DNA of 64,000 bases from Hondaea fermentalgiana (taxonomy: Eukaryota; Sar; Bigyra; Thraustochytrida; Thraustochytriidae): the NCBI GenBank assembly GCA_014084085.1, contig NPFB01000053.1, positions 12,281 through 76,280 on the forward strand, written 5' to 3'. This document shows, in pieces, positions 50,302 to 60,728 of this stretch (position 1 is its first letter; every line of letters starts with the position of its first letter). The translations under genes were made by a program, and so were the position numbers. A model generated the notes under the pieces. The model saw nothing but the letters and a program-made list of their open reading frames with translations. It had not been told where the DNA came from and did no database searches.

Positions 50302-52191
50302 CTACCCTACCTCGCGTCGCCGCAAGAACGCAATGTCAATTTCCTTGCCCTGCTTTGAAGTCGACTTGAAAGCCCATTCGAGGTGCGTCGCATTCACGAC
50401 ACGCACGACCCCGTAGCCATAGTCCTGGCCACTGCGCAAGGCAACGAGATCACGTAGTTCCGGACCAAAACCATCACTCAGCTCCATGCCACCTGTTCCC
50501 ACGATTGCGTACGTAGGCAAGTCCCGGCCGTCCAAGGCCGATAACGAAGCATCGCTGCTGTTGCTTCGTAAAACCGAGGCACCCGAGGTTGTGACAGGGG
50601 ATCCCGAAATCACCTGCATGGGACGTGCTTTCTTGGTCGCTGCGTCAAAGTACACGGGGTGTGTACGTGAGTAGTGGTGCGAATGTCCATTCAACACCAA
50701 ATTTACCTTATACTTCTGCATCAGCGGTGCGTACAACTCCCGATACAAACAACCGTACCAATCACCCCCCGGTCTGCAGTTCGGGTGGTGTTGCGACGTA
50801 GAAAAATAAGGACGGTGCGTTACAAGAACGACCCACGGTGTTCGTTTGCGATCGACGTGGGCGAGGTCGCGCTCGAGCCATCGAAATTGCGAGGAAGATC
50901 GACCGAAGTGTTTCTCGAAGCGCACCTTGCTCGCATCAGACAGAGGATCCTTCGTCGCGCGCTCGTACGGATTAATGCCATTATCCTCCGATTGAATTGA
51001 AATCACGTGTACCGGGCCAGCATCAACGCTGAAAAAGTAAGGTTCGGCAAGTATCTCGTTGACAATGGCTTGCTGCTGAACGGCGTCGATGCCAAAGGCT
51101 GCGCCCTGCAATTCATGAATGCGCGACACAATTCCTGGGACAAGGTCCGATTTACGCGTTCCCTGCATATTAACATGCGGAAATGCTTCCGGCACAGCGG
51201 GTCGGAAGAGGTGAAACCACTGCATGTCATTATCGTGATTGCCCATGGTCGTCACCATTGGAGCGCGACTCGACACCTTTGTGAAACTTGCCATGAATTC
51301 GGACCACGCCTTGAATTCTGAATCCTTGAGTCGCTGCGCGCCCATACACGCCTCATTACGAGAACAGTCCCATGCGCATTTGCGCTCGACTTGCAATTTG
51401 ATATCATAGCACCCACCCTTGTTGGACACATACGAGATATCGCCGACATTGAGCAAAAGCGAAATGCGTCGCGACACAATGTCGTCAGCCAGCGCACGCA
51501 AGACGTCCTCCCGGTGATGTTTGCCTGTGTCGCCGAAAAGAGCAATCTCTGGTGGACGATCCAAAGGAATAGTGTACAAGGACCCAACAAAGACATTCGT
51601 TGCCGCTGACGCAGCAAGCGCAAGCCCGGTGTTCTCGTTCTCGGAAGGCATCTGCCCCACTTCGTACCTATACTCGCGACCGGGTTCGAGATGTTTAAGA
51701 CTTGCAACAAAGTAGTGCCACACGTATGTGCCCGTCGGCTGGGAGACCAGGCAGCCTGAAGGCCGTGCGATGGCGCTCAGGACGCGAGCAGAACCGCCGT
51801 CTAATGGCCATGCCTGCACGCGAAAGACTTCTGCTTTCAACGGCGAGCACGTTTGTGTCTCGCGCGCTATCTGTGGCTCCTCTACAACAAAACTGACCGT
51901 GACGTCACTTTCGGAGGCTCCCAAGAGGAGTGTCACCTGCGAGATAGCGTGGAAGCGCGACGCATCGAGCCGCAGAGCAAGACGGCGCTCCAAAGGTTCC
52001 TGAAGTAATTCGTTATCGACTCGTCCTCGGTTGTTGTCATTGTCGAGCTTATCGTCATCGTCTCGCTCGCTCTGCTCCGCGTCGTTTGCAAGCTCGTTGT
52101 CCCGTAGTTGCGCTTGCATCTCCGCAGCTGACGGCGATTGCCGTGTCCGCTCAGAGTCGACAACGGTGCTGAAGACATCTGGCATGTCCAT
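50302..52191 (-). CDS. Purple acid phosphatase-like metallophosphoesterase, N-terminus uncertain
   Basis: All five metal-binding blocks of the purple acid phosphatase family are present: FGDTG (D221), GDISY, GNHD (N318-D320), THRPYF and GHSHHYSRTHP (H503, H505). Residue numbers assume the ATG at 52189-52191 (629 aa). An N-terminal fibronectin-like region (about 70-200: VWHYFVASLKHLEPGREYRY) precedes the catalytic domain, as in plant-type enzymes. The family hydrolyses phosphomonoesters with a Fe-M centre, usually outside the cell or in vacuoles. No signal peptide follows the ATG; instead there is an acidic, Asn/Asp-rich stretch. The frame is open 25 codons further up, to a TTTGTGCAG acceptor-like site at about 52258-52266, and an assembly gap starts 43 bp beyond. 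A signal-peptide exon may therefore be missing. Confidence 0.87.
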   Translation of the reverse strand: MDMPDVFSTVVDSERTRQSPSAAEMQAQLRDNELANDAEQSERDDDDKLDNDNNRGRVDNELLQEPLERRLALRLDASRFHAISQVTLLLGASESDVTVSFVVEEPQIARETQTCSPLKAEVFRVQAWPLDGGSARVLSAIARPSGCLVSQPTGTYVWHYFVASLKHLEPGREYRYEVGQMPSENENTGLALAASAATNVFVGSLYTIPLDRPPEIALFGDTGKHHREDVLRALADDIVSRRISLLLNVGDISYVSNKGGCYDIKLQVERKCAWDCSRNEACMGAQRLKDSEFKAWSEFMASFTKVSSRAPMVTTMGNHDNDMQWFHLFRPAVPEAFPHVNMQGTRKSDLVPGIVSRIHELQGAAFGIDAVQQQAIVNEILAEPYFFSVDAGPVHVISIQSEDNGINPYERATKDPLSDASKVRFEKHFGRSSSQFRWLERDLAHVDRKRTPWVVLVTHRPYFSTSQHHPNCRPGGDWYGCLYRELYAPLMQKYKVNLVLNGHSHHYSRTHPVYFDAATKKARPMQVISGSPVTTSGASVLRSNSSDASLSALDGRDLPTYAIVGTGGMELSDGFGPELRDLVALRSGQDYGYGVVRVVNATHLEWAFKSTSKQGKEIDIAFLRRREVG

Positions 52192-52309
52192 GTTCTCCCA
52201 GCGGATGGTACGCGATTCGAGGCGGAGATCGATTCCAATCGAAACACAAAGAATCGCGCTGCACAAACATCAAAAGCGACAGACTCGGGGCAGTCCTCGA
52301 CATCGAGGA

Positions 52310-52409
52310 NNNNNNNNNNNNNNNNNNNNNNNNNNNNNNNNNNNNNNNNNNNNNNNNNNNNNNNNNNNNNNNNNNNNNNNNNNNNNNNNNNNNNNNNNNN
52401 NNNNNNNNN
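52310..52409. other. Assembly gap (100 N)
   Basis: The gap separates the 5' end of the phosphatase gene from the 3' end of the coiled-coil gene; both are incomplete or uncertain because of it. Confidence 0.97.
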
Positions 52410-53330
52410 CTTCTTCTTTCCCGTGTCTACTTTAAGCGATTTCATACGAAGTTGCTCCATCTGTTTGTTTGTTTCAAAAATGGTCGTCTCTTTCTCCTCG
52501 AGGGTTGCACGAAGCTCATCTCGATCCTTCTGAAGCTCGTTCACCATGGCTTTGGACTCCTCGGCGTGCTTTTGTAACGCTTCTTTGGCGTCCCTGAGCT
52601 CTTCCCCCAAAATGTCAACCTGACTTTGTAGAATTTTTTCGCGCGAGGAAGAAGTGCCTGTTTTCCCATTCTTTTTCGCTTCAGGGCCCTTCTCGTGCTT
52701 CTCTAGAGATTGTTTGGCAGCTTTGAGCTCTTTCACGAAAGCAGCAATCTCATGTTGCAGATTTTCTTCATGCTGAGATGGAACGTCTGCCGCTTCTTTG
52801 GCTTCGGAAACCTTTCGCTCGGTCTTGGATCGCTGCATCTCATTGTGCAACTTGCAAGAAAGAGTTACCACTCTTTCCCACGAGGTAATTTCCGCCGCTT
52901 TATGCTTGCTGCGCTCGATTTCCCACTCCTTCTGACTGGATTCGACTTCGCGCTGCAGTCTTTCGAGCTTTTCCTGGAGTTCGCTCTTCTCCGATTGCAA
53001 TTTGCCCACTGTCGTCTTTATGTCATCCTGAGCGGCCTCCTGTTTCAGTTTTTCGTTTGCAACTCGTAATTCGAGATCTCTCTTATCGACAGAAACGACG
53101 TCAATCTCGTGCTTGAGCCGCTTGACCTGCTCGTGCAATCTCGTGACTTCACTGGTGCACGCTTCGATCAGCACTATGGGCTTGTCTTTCTCATCGCTGT
53201 CACTGGAAATGCTGTTGCTCTCATCCGAGGCAGCACTCGCAGGCCCCAACTTGAACGAGGACTCCGCTTTGGTCTTTTCCACGTCGCGGCGCGTGGCGGC
53301 CGACAGCACGTCTTGCTCAGTGCCCTCCAT
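52410..53330 (-). CDS. Coiled-coil protein, 3' end lost in gap (partial)
   Basis: The visible 307 residues start at the ATG 53328-53330 and run into the gap. After about 50 residues rich in Ser, Asp and Ala comes an almost continuous heptad-rich helix (about residues 55-300) with Glu, Lys, Leu and Gln dominating, for example VTRLHEQVKRLKHEIDVV and LQSEKSELQEKLERLQREV. No specific family can be named from a coiled coil. Function is unknown; a structural or tethering role is only a guess. The frame appears to continue past the gap in the antisense of the phosphatase region, but that continuation is a shadow. Confidence 0.7.
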
Positions 53331-54382
53331 CACTCCTTCTACACTCGTCTATCCCTGAATTACTCTTAGCCCTGTCGCGACTTATTCTCGCAATTGCGGT
53401 TCTGTGGATCTTTTCCGCCCCCACGACGCTCATGCGCTTGCACAGAGCTCCGCGCTGCGAGGGTGGATCCGCACGCGGGCTGTCTTCCAAACAACATTCG
53501 CCCACGCTGTGCAGAGCGCTAGCGCGGAGTCTGACTCGATAATCGCGCAGCGCGGAGTCTTGCGCGATCATGGTCACGCCTGCCCATCTTTCTCGTCCAA
53601 GCTTTCGAGCCCTCGATGTTCTCTAATCACTCGACCGCGCAGTGTACAGAGCAAATAGTAAGAGGCCTATCGAAGGGACAGAGATCCGTTAGACCGTTTA
53701 GTTACCAAGGGGACAAGGCCCGTGGAGTTCATGTTCGACCGTCGTGGAGAGGAAGTCGAGTTGGCGGGGAGCAGCCCCGGGAGATGTTTGGTCGCGCGCG
53801 CACGGCGTGAATATTGGGGCGAGATCAAGGCCTCGGATGTCGCGGATACTACTTTGAGGACCTAGATTTGGGAAAGGGAGAGAAGGAGGGAAAAAAAGAG
53901 GGGGCGGGGGGAGAGGAGGGCGAGGCGTGGGTGGCTCATTCGAACGGAAAAGGAGGAGGACTGAGCGCTGTCGCCAACGACTCTTCGTGTCGAGCGAAGT
54001 CGAACAAGAGCTGTGTGGTCTGAGCTACGGGTGTCCACAGTCTATGAAAGATGCCATGCAAAGTGGAAGAGCCTATTTTCGATGAGTAAAACGTTACGCG
54101 TGTAAAGGTGGAAATGTGAGCTTTGCTGCACACATGCTCATGCTGATGACCCGTTCTACCCTTGAATAGTGTCGTTTCGTCGAATCAAAAAGCGGGTGTG
54201 CGCGACGCGCAAATCACGAAACGGCATCCGCTCTGCGAGGAAGAGCTCGCGCTGCGCCGCGAAGCCTCGCGCAGCGCCTGGCGCAGGCCGTGCGCGCGAG
54301 CGCAAGTCGCGCGCTGCGCGAGCAGGGCCGTCAAGCAGCGGGCATCCGTGCGCGCGAGCGCGCAAGCGCCCGTTCGTTCCAC
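53331..54382. other. Divergent spacer between coiled-coil and PDE genes
   Basis: A head-to-head spacer of about 1.05 kb that should hold both promoters. A purine-rich GGGA/GAGG tract lies near 53871-53929. The frame upstream of the PDE start codon is open but Arg/Ala-rich. No gene was recognised. Confidence 0.6.
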
Positions 54383-57300
54383 ATGGTGAAAACCTCGCTG
54401 CCGCATCATGCGGCCGAAAATCATCTCTCACATGGCGACGCAATACCAGACAAGGGCAACAACCTTTCGGGGGAAATGTTGTCCACGAGTTCCGCTAGCT
54501 CCAACGAGAAATTTAATAACTTTCCTGATCTAGAGGATATCCGCGATGCGTCTCAAGAAGAATCTACTCAGGATGCTCAATTCTCCAGCGGACCCTTGTT
54601 GCGCGGCGGCGACGTCAGAAACAGGTATAGCATGCGGGCTGGCTTTCGCACAAACTTTGCAAGGGTGACGCCACATTCCTCTGCACATCGCGATACCGAT
54701 CTGTCCTCATTCGGGGGTCGGCTCACCAGTCTGAGCTTTCGAAGAGGCCCCCTCGGCCCCTTAAGTTCTCAGGGAGGCAACATGCACATGTTCAAGCGAC
54801 GGACGCTTGCCTCGCCCATCCTCGACGCCGTAGGGATCGCGCCCTTTGCGAATCCGAGCGCAGAGCAAAAGTTTTACAAGCTACAGTGCAAGGCTTCGCT
54901 GCAGGGCCTGAGTCGCGCTGCGATCGGCCTTTCTTTTTTCGATGCTACACTTTTATCACTTAGCATGGCAATCTGGTTTGGGCCCTCTTCTTACAACGTG
55001 TGCCGCATTATTGGAGCAACAATTTCCATCAGCACGAAGCTCGTCTTCTTCGCTCTTTTTCGAGCCAGACCGCCTCTCGCGTCGCGCCATCTCAAACTCA
55101 TCATCCTGGTCATCACGGCGCTCGAGGTTGGCTTCACCTTTCTCATTGATCCTGTTCACAGCGTTGAACTAGTGAGCAGCGAGTCCATGACATCCCTGTG
55201 TGAGCGTGGCCAAGTGACCAGCCCGTATTGCAATTACGGACAAAATTCAAATGGTTTATTCCTCTTTGCAGTCTTGATCGCACTGCTCGGTCTTAATATT
55301 TCTCATACAAGCACAGTGGCGGCGGGGCTTTCTGTGCCACTTGCCACAATCCTCGCTTCTGTCCTCTTGTACGTATCAAACACGTCGAATCTCGTCACCA
55401 CCTGCATGCTCTTCGCATTTGGCATCGTGTGCTGGTTTGGAACTGCACAAAGTGAGGCGCGCTTTCGGCAGCTCTTCGATCGCACAGTGCTTTCTCAGGA
55501 AGCGATGCGAAGGAATCGCAAGCTCAGGGCCTCTTTTGACCGACACGTAGACAACGAGCGCAACCTTCTTGAACACACCCAGCTACTTTCACAGGAAAAC
55601 CGGATCTTACGTCGCAAGGCCGCGAGCAGGACCGATGCAGAGGCCGCAAATGGAATCGAGCTGGAGTCTCCGCTCTTTGTGGCCATCCACGACCTTCGTG
55701 ACGTACAACGCCACGCTAAACAGGCCAATGAGATCGCTATGGCCAACGTGCTGGAACATGTGATTCGCAGTCTACAGTCTACCCCAGAGTTGTCAAACAT
55801 TGACATCACCCGAAAAGCGCGCCAAGCTGACTCTCTTGACGTCAAGACCAAAGAATGGCTCAGCTCTGCGACCAGCGGCTGGGAGCAGCAACGCACGCGC
55901 AACCGAAAGGTGAACTTAAAGTCGTCCGACCTTCAGCCCCGCGGTGATCGCAAGTCAAAGAAGGCAAGTCTCGAGTCTCTGCACAGCAGCAAGTTCTTGC
56001 GCGCCCTCACCGCTGACTCCGATATAGTCCACGAAGAGGAGTCTTCATCTTCGGGCTCAAACGAATCGCTTGTCCATAAGGACTCACAGACCAGCTTTGA
56101 TGGCCCGGCCAAGGGCCCGGGGCATGAGAACCACCATCGCGACGCCGGCGGTGAGCTCAGCTTAGCGCCCACAAGCGCAAGCGAAATTGCAAAGGCGCAG
56201 GCCTCTGTGCCGGATCTTCTCGACCCAATCACAGCGCTCGATGTTAACAATGCCCAGCATGAGCAATCTTTGCTCGCGACCTTGCGCCACACTTCCTCAA
56301 CACGCTTCCAGTACAATCACGCACAACAGCAATCAACGAGACCTACGAACGCCATGAATCAAGACGAAGCGCCACTTGGTCGGCGCAGGTCGAAAATGCC
56401 TCCGCGCCAGATATCCTCTGCCAACATCGAGTCAATCGCAGCAATGCTCAAGGACTTTACTTCTTGGAATGAGTTTGACGTCTTCCAGTTGGGCAAACTT
56501 ACTCCATTCCCGCTCACCACTGTGGTGGACTATGCCGTTGACCTGGATGGTACTCTTACTGCCGTTGATATTAGCTACTCGCGGCTCATCAACTTTTGCC
56601 AATTCATCGATACGACCTATTGCTATGGGCAGGACATCATGCAGTCCGAAGAAGAGCTTATGCGTCATCGAAACCCATATCATAACAACATGCATGCCGC
56701 AGACGTGGTGCAGTCCACCTACTGCTTTCTTGCACACGCCGAGGAATTTGGCAATGTGGCTCCCGTCGATCGGTTCGCCTGCGTCATGGCAGCGGCAATG
56801 CACGATTATCATCACCCAGGCCGCACAAATCAGTTTCTTGTGTCTCAGGGACACCCCATTGCTATCCAACACAATGATCAGAGTCCCAATGAGCGCTTCC
56901 ATCTCGCCGAGGCGTTTCGAGCGATGCAAGAAGACAAGCACAACTTTTTGCTTCGCCTTCCGCAAAAGTTGCGTCTCGAGGTCCGTCAAACAATCATCGA
57001 TCTCGTCCTTGCTACCGACCTTGCGCAAACCATGCACTACCTTTCGCGTTTCCAGCTCTACATGTCGGCTCGCACCGAGGCCAGCTTTTCTGGACAGACG
57101 AACAAGCGTCTGACCTCGCTGCCAACCGTCAGCGAGGAAGCCGAGGCTTTGCCAACGAGCCCGGGCAGTGCCCCTTCAGTAGATTCGCTGCAGCAGTCTG
57201 GGAGCAGCAGCCTCATTGATACGGATCAGAGCATTTTGCTCATGCAGATCGCCATAAAAGTGGCCGACATCGGTCATCCATGCAAGCCGCGTTCCTTGCA

Positions 57301-57691
57301 CATTGAGTGGACAACGCGTATTCAGCAAGAATTCTTTATTCAAGGTGACATCCAAAAGGCCTCTGGCATCATGGTGGATCCACTCTGCGATCGCGACAAT
57401 ATCAATATGAACAAGGCCCAGTGCGGCTTTATTGACTTTGTCTGCCGTCCTCTTGTGCAGCCTTTTGCAGAGTTTGCCAATCTGCCATCATTGTTGGAGA
57501 ACCTCAACTCAAACTATCGTTATTGGACTCAATTAGAGGAAGAGGAGTCTCGTGCCAAGGCAGCGCGCCGTTGGTCTCGGAATTCAGTGTCGCTTCTTCG
57601 AGGAGGGCCAACCCCCCTACCAAAACCAGCGTCTCCATCGATCGGGCGGGTGTCAGAGGCTGTAGCCTCTGACTCGACGGCTGAAAAGTGA
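54383..57691 (+). CDS. Membrane-anchored class I cyclic nucleotide phosphodiesterase
   Basis: This 1102-aa protein has a disordered N-terminus (1-160), a multi-pass membrane region with about six hydrophobic helices (about 180-353), a short coiled coil (about 360-415) and a Ser-rich linker. The C-terminal PDEase_I catalytic domain spans about 690-1050. Catalytic and metal residues are H767 (YHNNMHAAD, with H771 and D774), H807-D808 (HDYHHPG) and D962 (VADIGHP). ATDLAQTMHYLSRF and FIDFVCRPLVQPFAEF match the conserved core. The enzyme should hydrolyse cAMP and/or cGMP at a membrane; specificity cannot be read. Fusion of a multi-helix membrane module with PDE is known from alveolate and other protist enzymes. 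The ATG at 54383 is the first in-frame ATG after non-conserved Arg-rich sequence. Single exon. Confidence 0.93.
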   Translation: MVKTSLPHHAAENHLSHGDAIPDKGNNLSGEMLSTSSASSNEKFNNFPDLEDIRDASQEESTQDAQFSSGPLLRGGDVRNRYSMRAGFRTNFARVTPHSSAHRDTDLSSFGGRLTSLSFRRGPLGPLSSQGGNMHMFKRRTLASPILDAVGIAPFANPSAEQKFYKLQCKASLQGLSRAAIGLSFFDATLLSLSMAIWFGPSSYNVCRIIGATISISTKLVFFALFRARPPLASRHLKLIILVITALEVGFTFLIDPVHSVELVSSESMTSLCERGQVTSPYCNYGQNSNGLFLFAVLIALLGLNISHTSTVAAGLSVPLATILASVLLYVSNTSNLVTTCMLFAFGIVCWFGTAQSEARFRQLFDRTVLSQEAMRRNRKLRASFDRHVDNERNLLEHTQLLSQENRILRRKAASRTDAEAANGIELESPLFVAIHDLRDVQRHAKQANEIAMANVLEHVIRSLQSTPELSNIDITRKARQADSLDVKTKEWLSSATSGWEQQRTRNRKVNLKSSDLQPRGDRKSKKASLESLHSSKFLRALTADSDIVHEEESSSSGSNESLVHKDSQTSFDGPAKGPGHENHHRDAGGELSLAPTSASEIAKAQASVPDLLDPITALDVNNAQHEQSLLATLRHTSSTRFQYNHAQQQSTRPTNAMNQDEAPLGRRRSKMPPRQISSANIESIAAMLKDFTSWNEFDVFQLGKLTPFPLTTVVDYAVDLDGTLTAVDISYSRLINFCQFIDTTYCYGQDIMQSEEELMRHRNPYHNNMHAADVVQSTYCFLAHAEEFGNVAPVDRFACVMAAAMHDYHHPGRTNQFLVSQGHPIAIQHNDQSPNERFHLAEAFRAMQEDKHNFLLRLPQKLRLEVRQTIIDLVLATDLAQTMHYLSRFQLYMSARTEASFSGQTNKRLTSLPTVSEEAEALPTSPGSAPSVDSLQQSGSSSLIDTDQSILLMQIAIKVADIGHPCKPRSLHIEWTTRIQQEFFIQGDIQKASGIMVDPLCDRDNINMNKAQCGFIDFVCRPLVQPFAEFANLPSLLENLNSNYRYWTQLEEEESRAKAARRWSRNSVSLLRGGPTPLPKPASPSIGRVSEAVASDSTAEK

Positions 57692-58103
57692 CGTCTCGTG
57701 TCTTCTTTCTGAGAAAAAGGAGGGGGGAAAGGGGAGGTGGGGGAGGTTAAGACTTTTCTCGCGGGTGAAGGGCTTATATTTTCCAGCAAAATTTCTTTGC
57801 ATCCATCTCATCTAATATGTATTCTATCTACATGTTCGCCGACAGCATAATCTCCCATTCGCCGTAAAAGTGTCATGATATATTCTGCTTTCTTTCCCGG
57901 AAAAAAAAATGAAAGATGTGAAAAGAAGATGAAAGGTGTAGGAGACTTACAATCACGCTTTTAACAAGGAATGCTAATATCGTAAGGAACGCCAGTTCAA
58001 CAAGAAATGCCAGGTTTGGACGTAAGAAAAAAAGGAGACATTTGTCTTATTTACACACATTGAGTCTTTACCTTTTCACGCCGCCGCATGGTCGATCTCC
58101 TCA
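57692..58103. other. Convergent spacer
   Basis: A 412-bp tail-to-tail spacer with moderate AT content. Nothing specific was recognised. Confidence 0.6.
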
Positions 58104-59096
58104 TCATGCATAATCATCTGCCGGAATTTCCAGACGGAGCTGCGGCAAGCCATCGGGACCGAGCGAGGCGCCACTTGAACCCGACGCTGTACTATCGTGG
58201 AGTTGAGATGTTTCCAGTTCTTTACGGCCGTCGCTTGTCTCCTGAACAGGGTCCGTTGCGTTTGCTTCCCCTTCTGATTCCTGATGGGCCTCAGTCAGTG
58301 AGCGATCGGGACCCGTCGCAGGAGCGACAGAGAAGGCAACGCTCGTAAATCTTCTGGGCTCAAGACGCTTGAGCCCAATGCCTTGCAGCTTGTCTTCGAG
58401 TTCGAGCCAGAAATCGACGGAATCACGACCCTGAATGATTTCTTCTTCCTGGTCCAAGTCTTGGCAGCGCGTAGCAAGTTCCTCAATAAAGTGGACTACA
58501 GAGATGGACTTCGGCATGGGTGCAACCATGTAAAGGTCCCGGAGACGATCAGCTCTGCCCGGCAGCAAGGCGCAGAGAATCTCGAGGAGATCTTTGGCAA
58601 GGTAGACGGGCAAGAGGACAATTCGATTAGGGACCTCGGGTCTTTTCCTCCTCTTGCTTTTTCCACCAGGGCCAGGCGAGTCAAGACTCACACTGCCGTC
58701 CTCGCTCGCGACGAGACCGCCGGGCCCGTAGTATTTGACTGAAGTTCCGTTTGTGGCATCAATGTCGTCGTCAAAGTCCTCAATCTCTGCGTTCTCATTG
58801 GTCCCTTGCTGAGCATTCGCTTGTTGCACCTGATTGTCAATATCCTTGACTTCCACAGCGACCTCGTCGCGAACATTTCTATTTTTCTCGGCCGAGAATG
58901 CTGGGTCAAGACCGTCGTCGTGGTCGGGATCGTACGCGTCTGCATCGACATCCTCGAGGCCGTTCCTCTCGCCACCTCGAGCACCTTGAGCACCTTGTAT
59001 CTCACGGATCTGCCCATGCTCGAGTTGCTGTTCGAGGTCACCGCCATTCTCCTCCTCATCTACGTTCGAGGGTGCCGTAGTCGAAGCGGTCGCCAT
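58104..59096 (-). CDS. Acidic protein of unknown function (330 aa)
   Basis: The ATG at 59094-59096 opens a 330-aa frame. The first 130 residues are acidic and disordered (Asp, Glu, Asn, Gln). A compact middle section (about 155-255) has KYYGPGG just before it, a basic patch (KSKRRKRPEVPNRIVLLPV) and hydrophobic-helical sequence (LAKDLLEILCALLPGRADRL, then VVHFIEELATRCQDLD). The C-terminus is again low-complexity. The middle region looks like a small folded domain that I do not recognise. The basic patch could be a nuclear localisation signal. The frame is open 94 codons upstream of the ATG, but that part is Arg-rich and unconserved. Confidence 0.68.
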   Translation of the reverse strand: MATASTTAPSNVDEEENGGDLEQQLEHGQIREIQGAQGARGGERNGLEDVDADAYDPDHDDGLDPAFSAEKNRNVRDEVAVEVKDIDNQVQQANAQQGTNENAEIEDFDDDIDATNGTSVKYYGPGGLVASEDGSVSLDSPGPGGKSKRRKRPEVPNRIVLLPVYLAKDLLEILCALLPGRADRLRDLYMVAPMPKSISVVHFIEELATRCQDLDQEEEIIQGRDSVDFWLELEDKLQGIGLKRLEPRRFTSVAFSVAPATGPDRSLTEAHQESEGEANATDPVQETSDGRKELETSQLHDSTASGSSGASLGPDGLPQLRLEIPADDYA

Positions 59097-60241
59097 CGTC
59101 TGCGACTTGTCGCACGCACGCCAAGACCTCCGTAGCTTGCCCTGCGCGCGAAGACCTGATCCTCGCCGCGCCTCGCCTCCTCCGAAGCTCGACCGGGGCG
59201 CCTCACGCTCGCGCGTCCAGGACGGCAGCGCCGCCGAGCGCGCGGGCGGCCGCACTTCCTTGCGCGCGTCGCGGGGCGCGTGGCCCTCCTCCTCCTCCTC
59301 CTCGTCCCTGTCGCAGCGGGTCTGCGCGCCGTCTCTGCGGGCTCCCGCGACCTCGCCGTCTCGCGATCTCGTCCTCAACTCTGGCCTCGAGCAGAGCAGA
59401 GCGAGCGAGCAGAGCAGAGAGCAGAGCAGGATAGACAGAAAGAAAGAAGGCGCCGCCGCCGCTCCGGGCGCGCGCGGCGAGAGCAGCGCGGCCGCAGCGA
59501 GCGCGGGCTCGAGCGCGGGCTCGGCGGCGGCGAGGTCGCGGCGGATGATCGAGGCGGCCGCAAGGCGCGGGCGGATGAAGGCCTAGTGTGTAGTACAGTA
59601 TGGGGCATCGCATCATGCGTAAGGCGCAGCATGGCGGGCGACGACAGCGACTAGCACGCCGTGCGCGGCCGGAGCTCCGGCAGGGTCATCATCATCGCGC
59701 GCAGCGGCGTCTTCCCGGAACAAAAATAACCGACGGAAGCTGCGACGCAGACGAGGACGGGCGGCGCGGCGAGGAAAGCCGGGGTCTGACGTGGCGGGGC
59801 GCTGTGCGGGGCGCCGAGCCGGGCCGGCAGGCGTGGAGTTTATGTGCGCGTGCTCGAGGAGGTCGAAGGCGAGGACCTCGGGCACAAGGAGCTCGGGCTG
59901 CGCGAAGATGCAGGGCAGGCCTCGCTCGGCCAATTCGAGAGCTTGCGCTGGGAGAAAGAAAGATCGTGGAAATGCTTTTTGCCGGGAGCGGGCCGGGCTG
60001 ACGCAAACGCAAAAGGAAGTGCTGCGTTGCTGCTGAGACCGAGGAACAAGTGAAGCACCTCCGCTTCGCGAAGCTTGGCAGACAGTGGCGAGAAGGCAGT
60101 GGCGAGTATGGAGAATGTGAGGGACGAACAAGGCGAGTGATGAAAAGAGGTGGGATAGGGATGATCGATCGCGGCTTGCGGTATCGCAGCCTGCGGGGTG
60201 AAAAAGGAGAAAAGACAGCAGCAACACAATCATTTGGTCTT
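59097..60241. other. Tandem spacer between ADA2 and the acidic gene
   Basis: A spacer of about 1.15 kb with AGAGC-like repeats near 59390-59430 and GC-rich low-complexity sequence. It should contain the promoter of the acidic gene and the ADA2 3' UTR. No gene was recognised. Confidence 0.6.
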
Positions 60242-60687
60242 TTATTGGAGAAGAGATACGTCGATCATGTTGCCATTGCGCTCAATGCGAAAATGATAAT
60301 ACCCTAATGTACTTGCGCGCTCTTGGTTGACCAATTCGGTAGCCTGGCGTATAATATCTTCAAGCGCTGTTTGTGAGAGGCCCAGCATGGGCGCAAGATA
60401 CACTGGGTGGAAGAGTTGGCCCGCTGGTCCAGTCGCCATAAACATAGAAGAAGCGACCTCTGGTGGGGTGGCCATGCGCTCGCCATGATTTTGGCCCAGG
60501 ACGAGATTCTTGGCGGGGTTTATCGGCACTGTAGGGCCGCTCGATCGTCTTCGCTTTGAGGACCTGCGAGAGCCGTGCCGATCAGCATTCCCGGAAGACC
60601 CTTCGTTGGTGTCGTCGTTGTCCTCGTCGTCGTAGTCGCCATCATCTTCGACTTGATTCTCGTCTTCGCCAACAGGGGCATTCTGAT

Positions 60688-60728
<41 letters not shown>

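Noticed and set aside
51933..53333. 466-aa frame joining the coiled-coil protein to the phosphatase region
   Set aside because: It passes through 100 N of unknown true length, and beyond the gap it is out of frame with the phosphatase.
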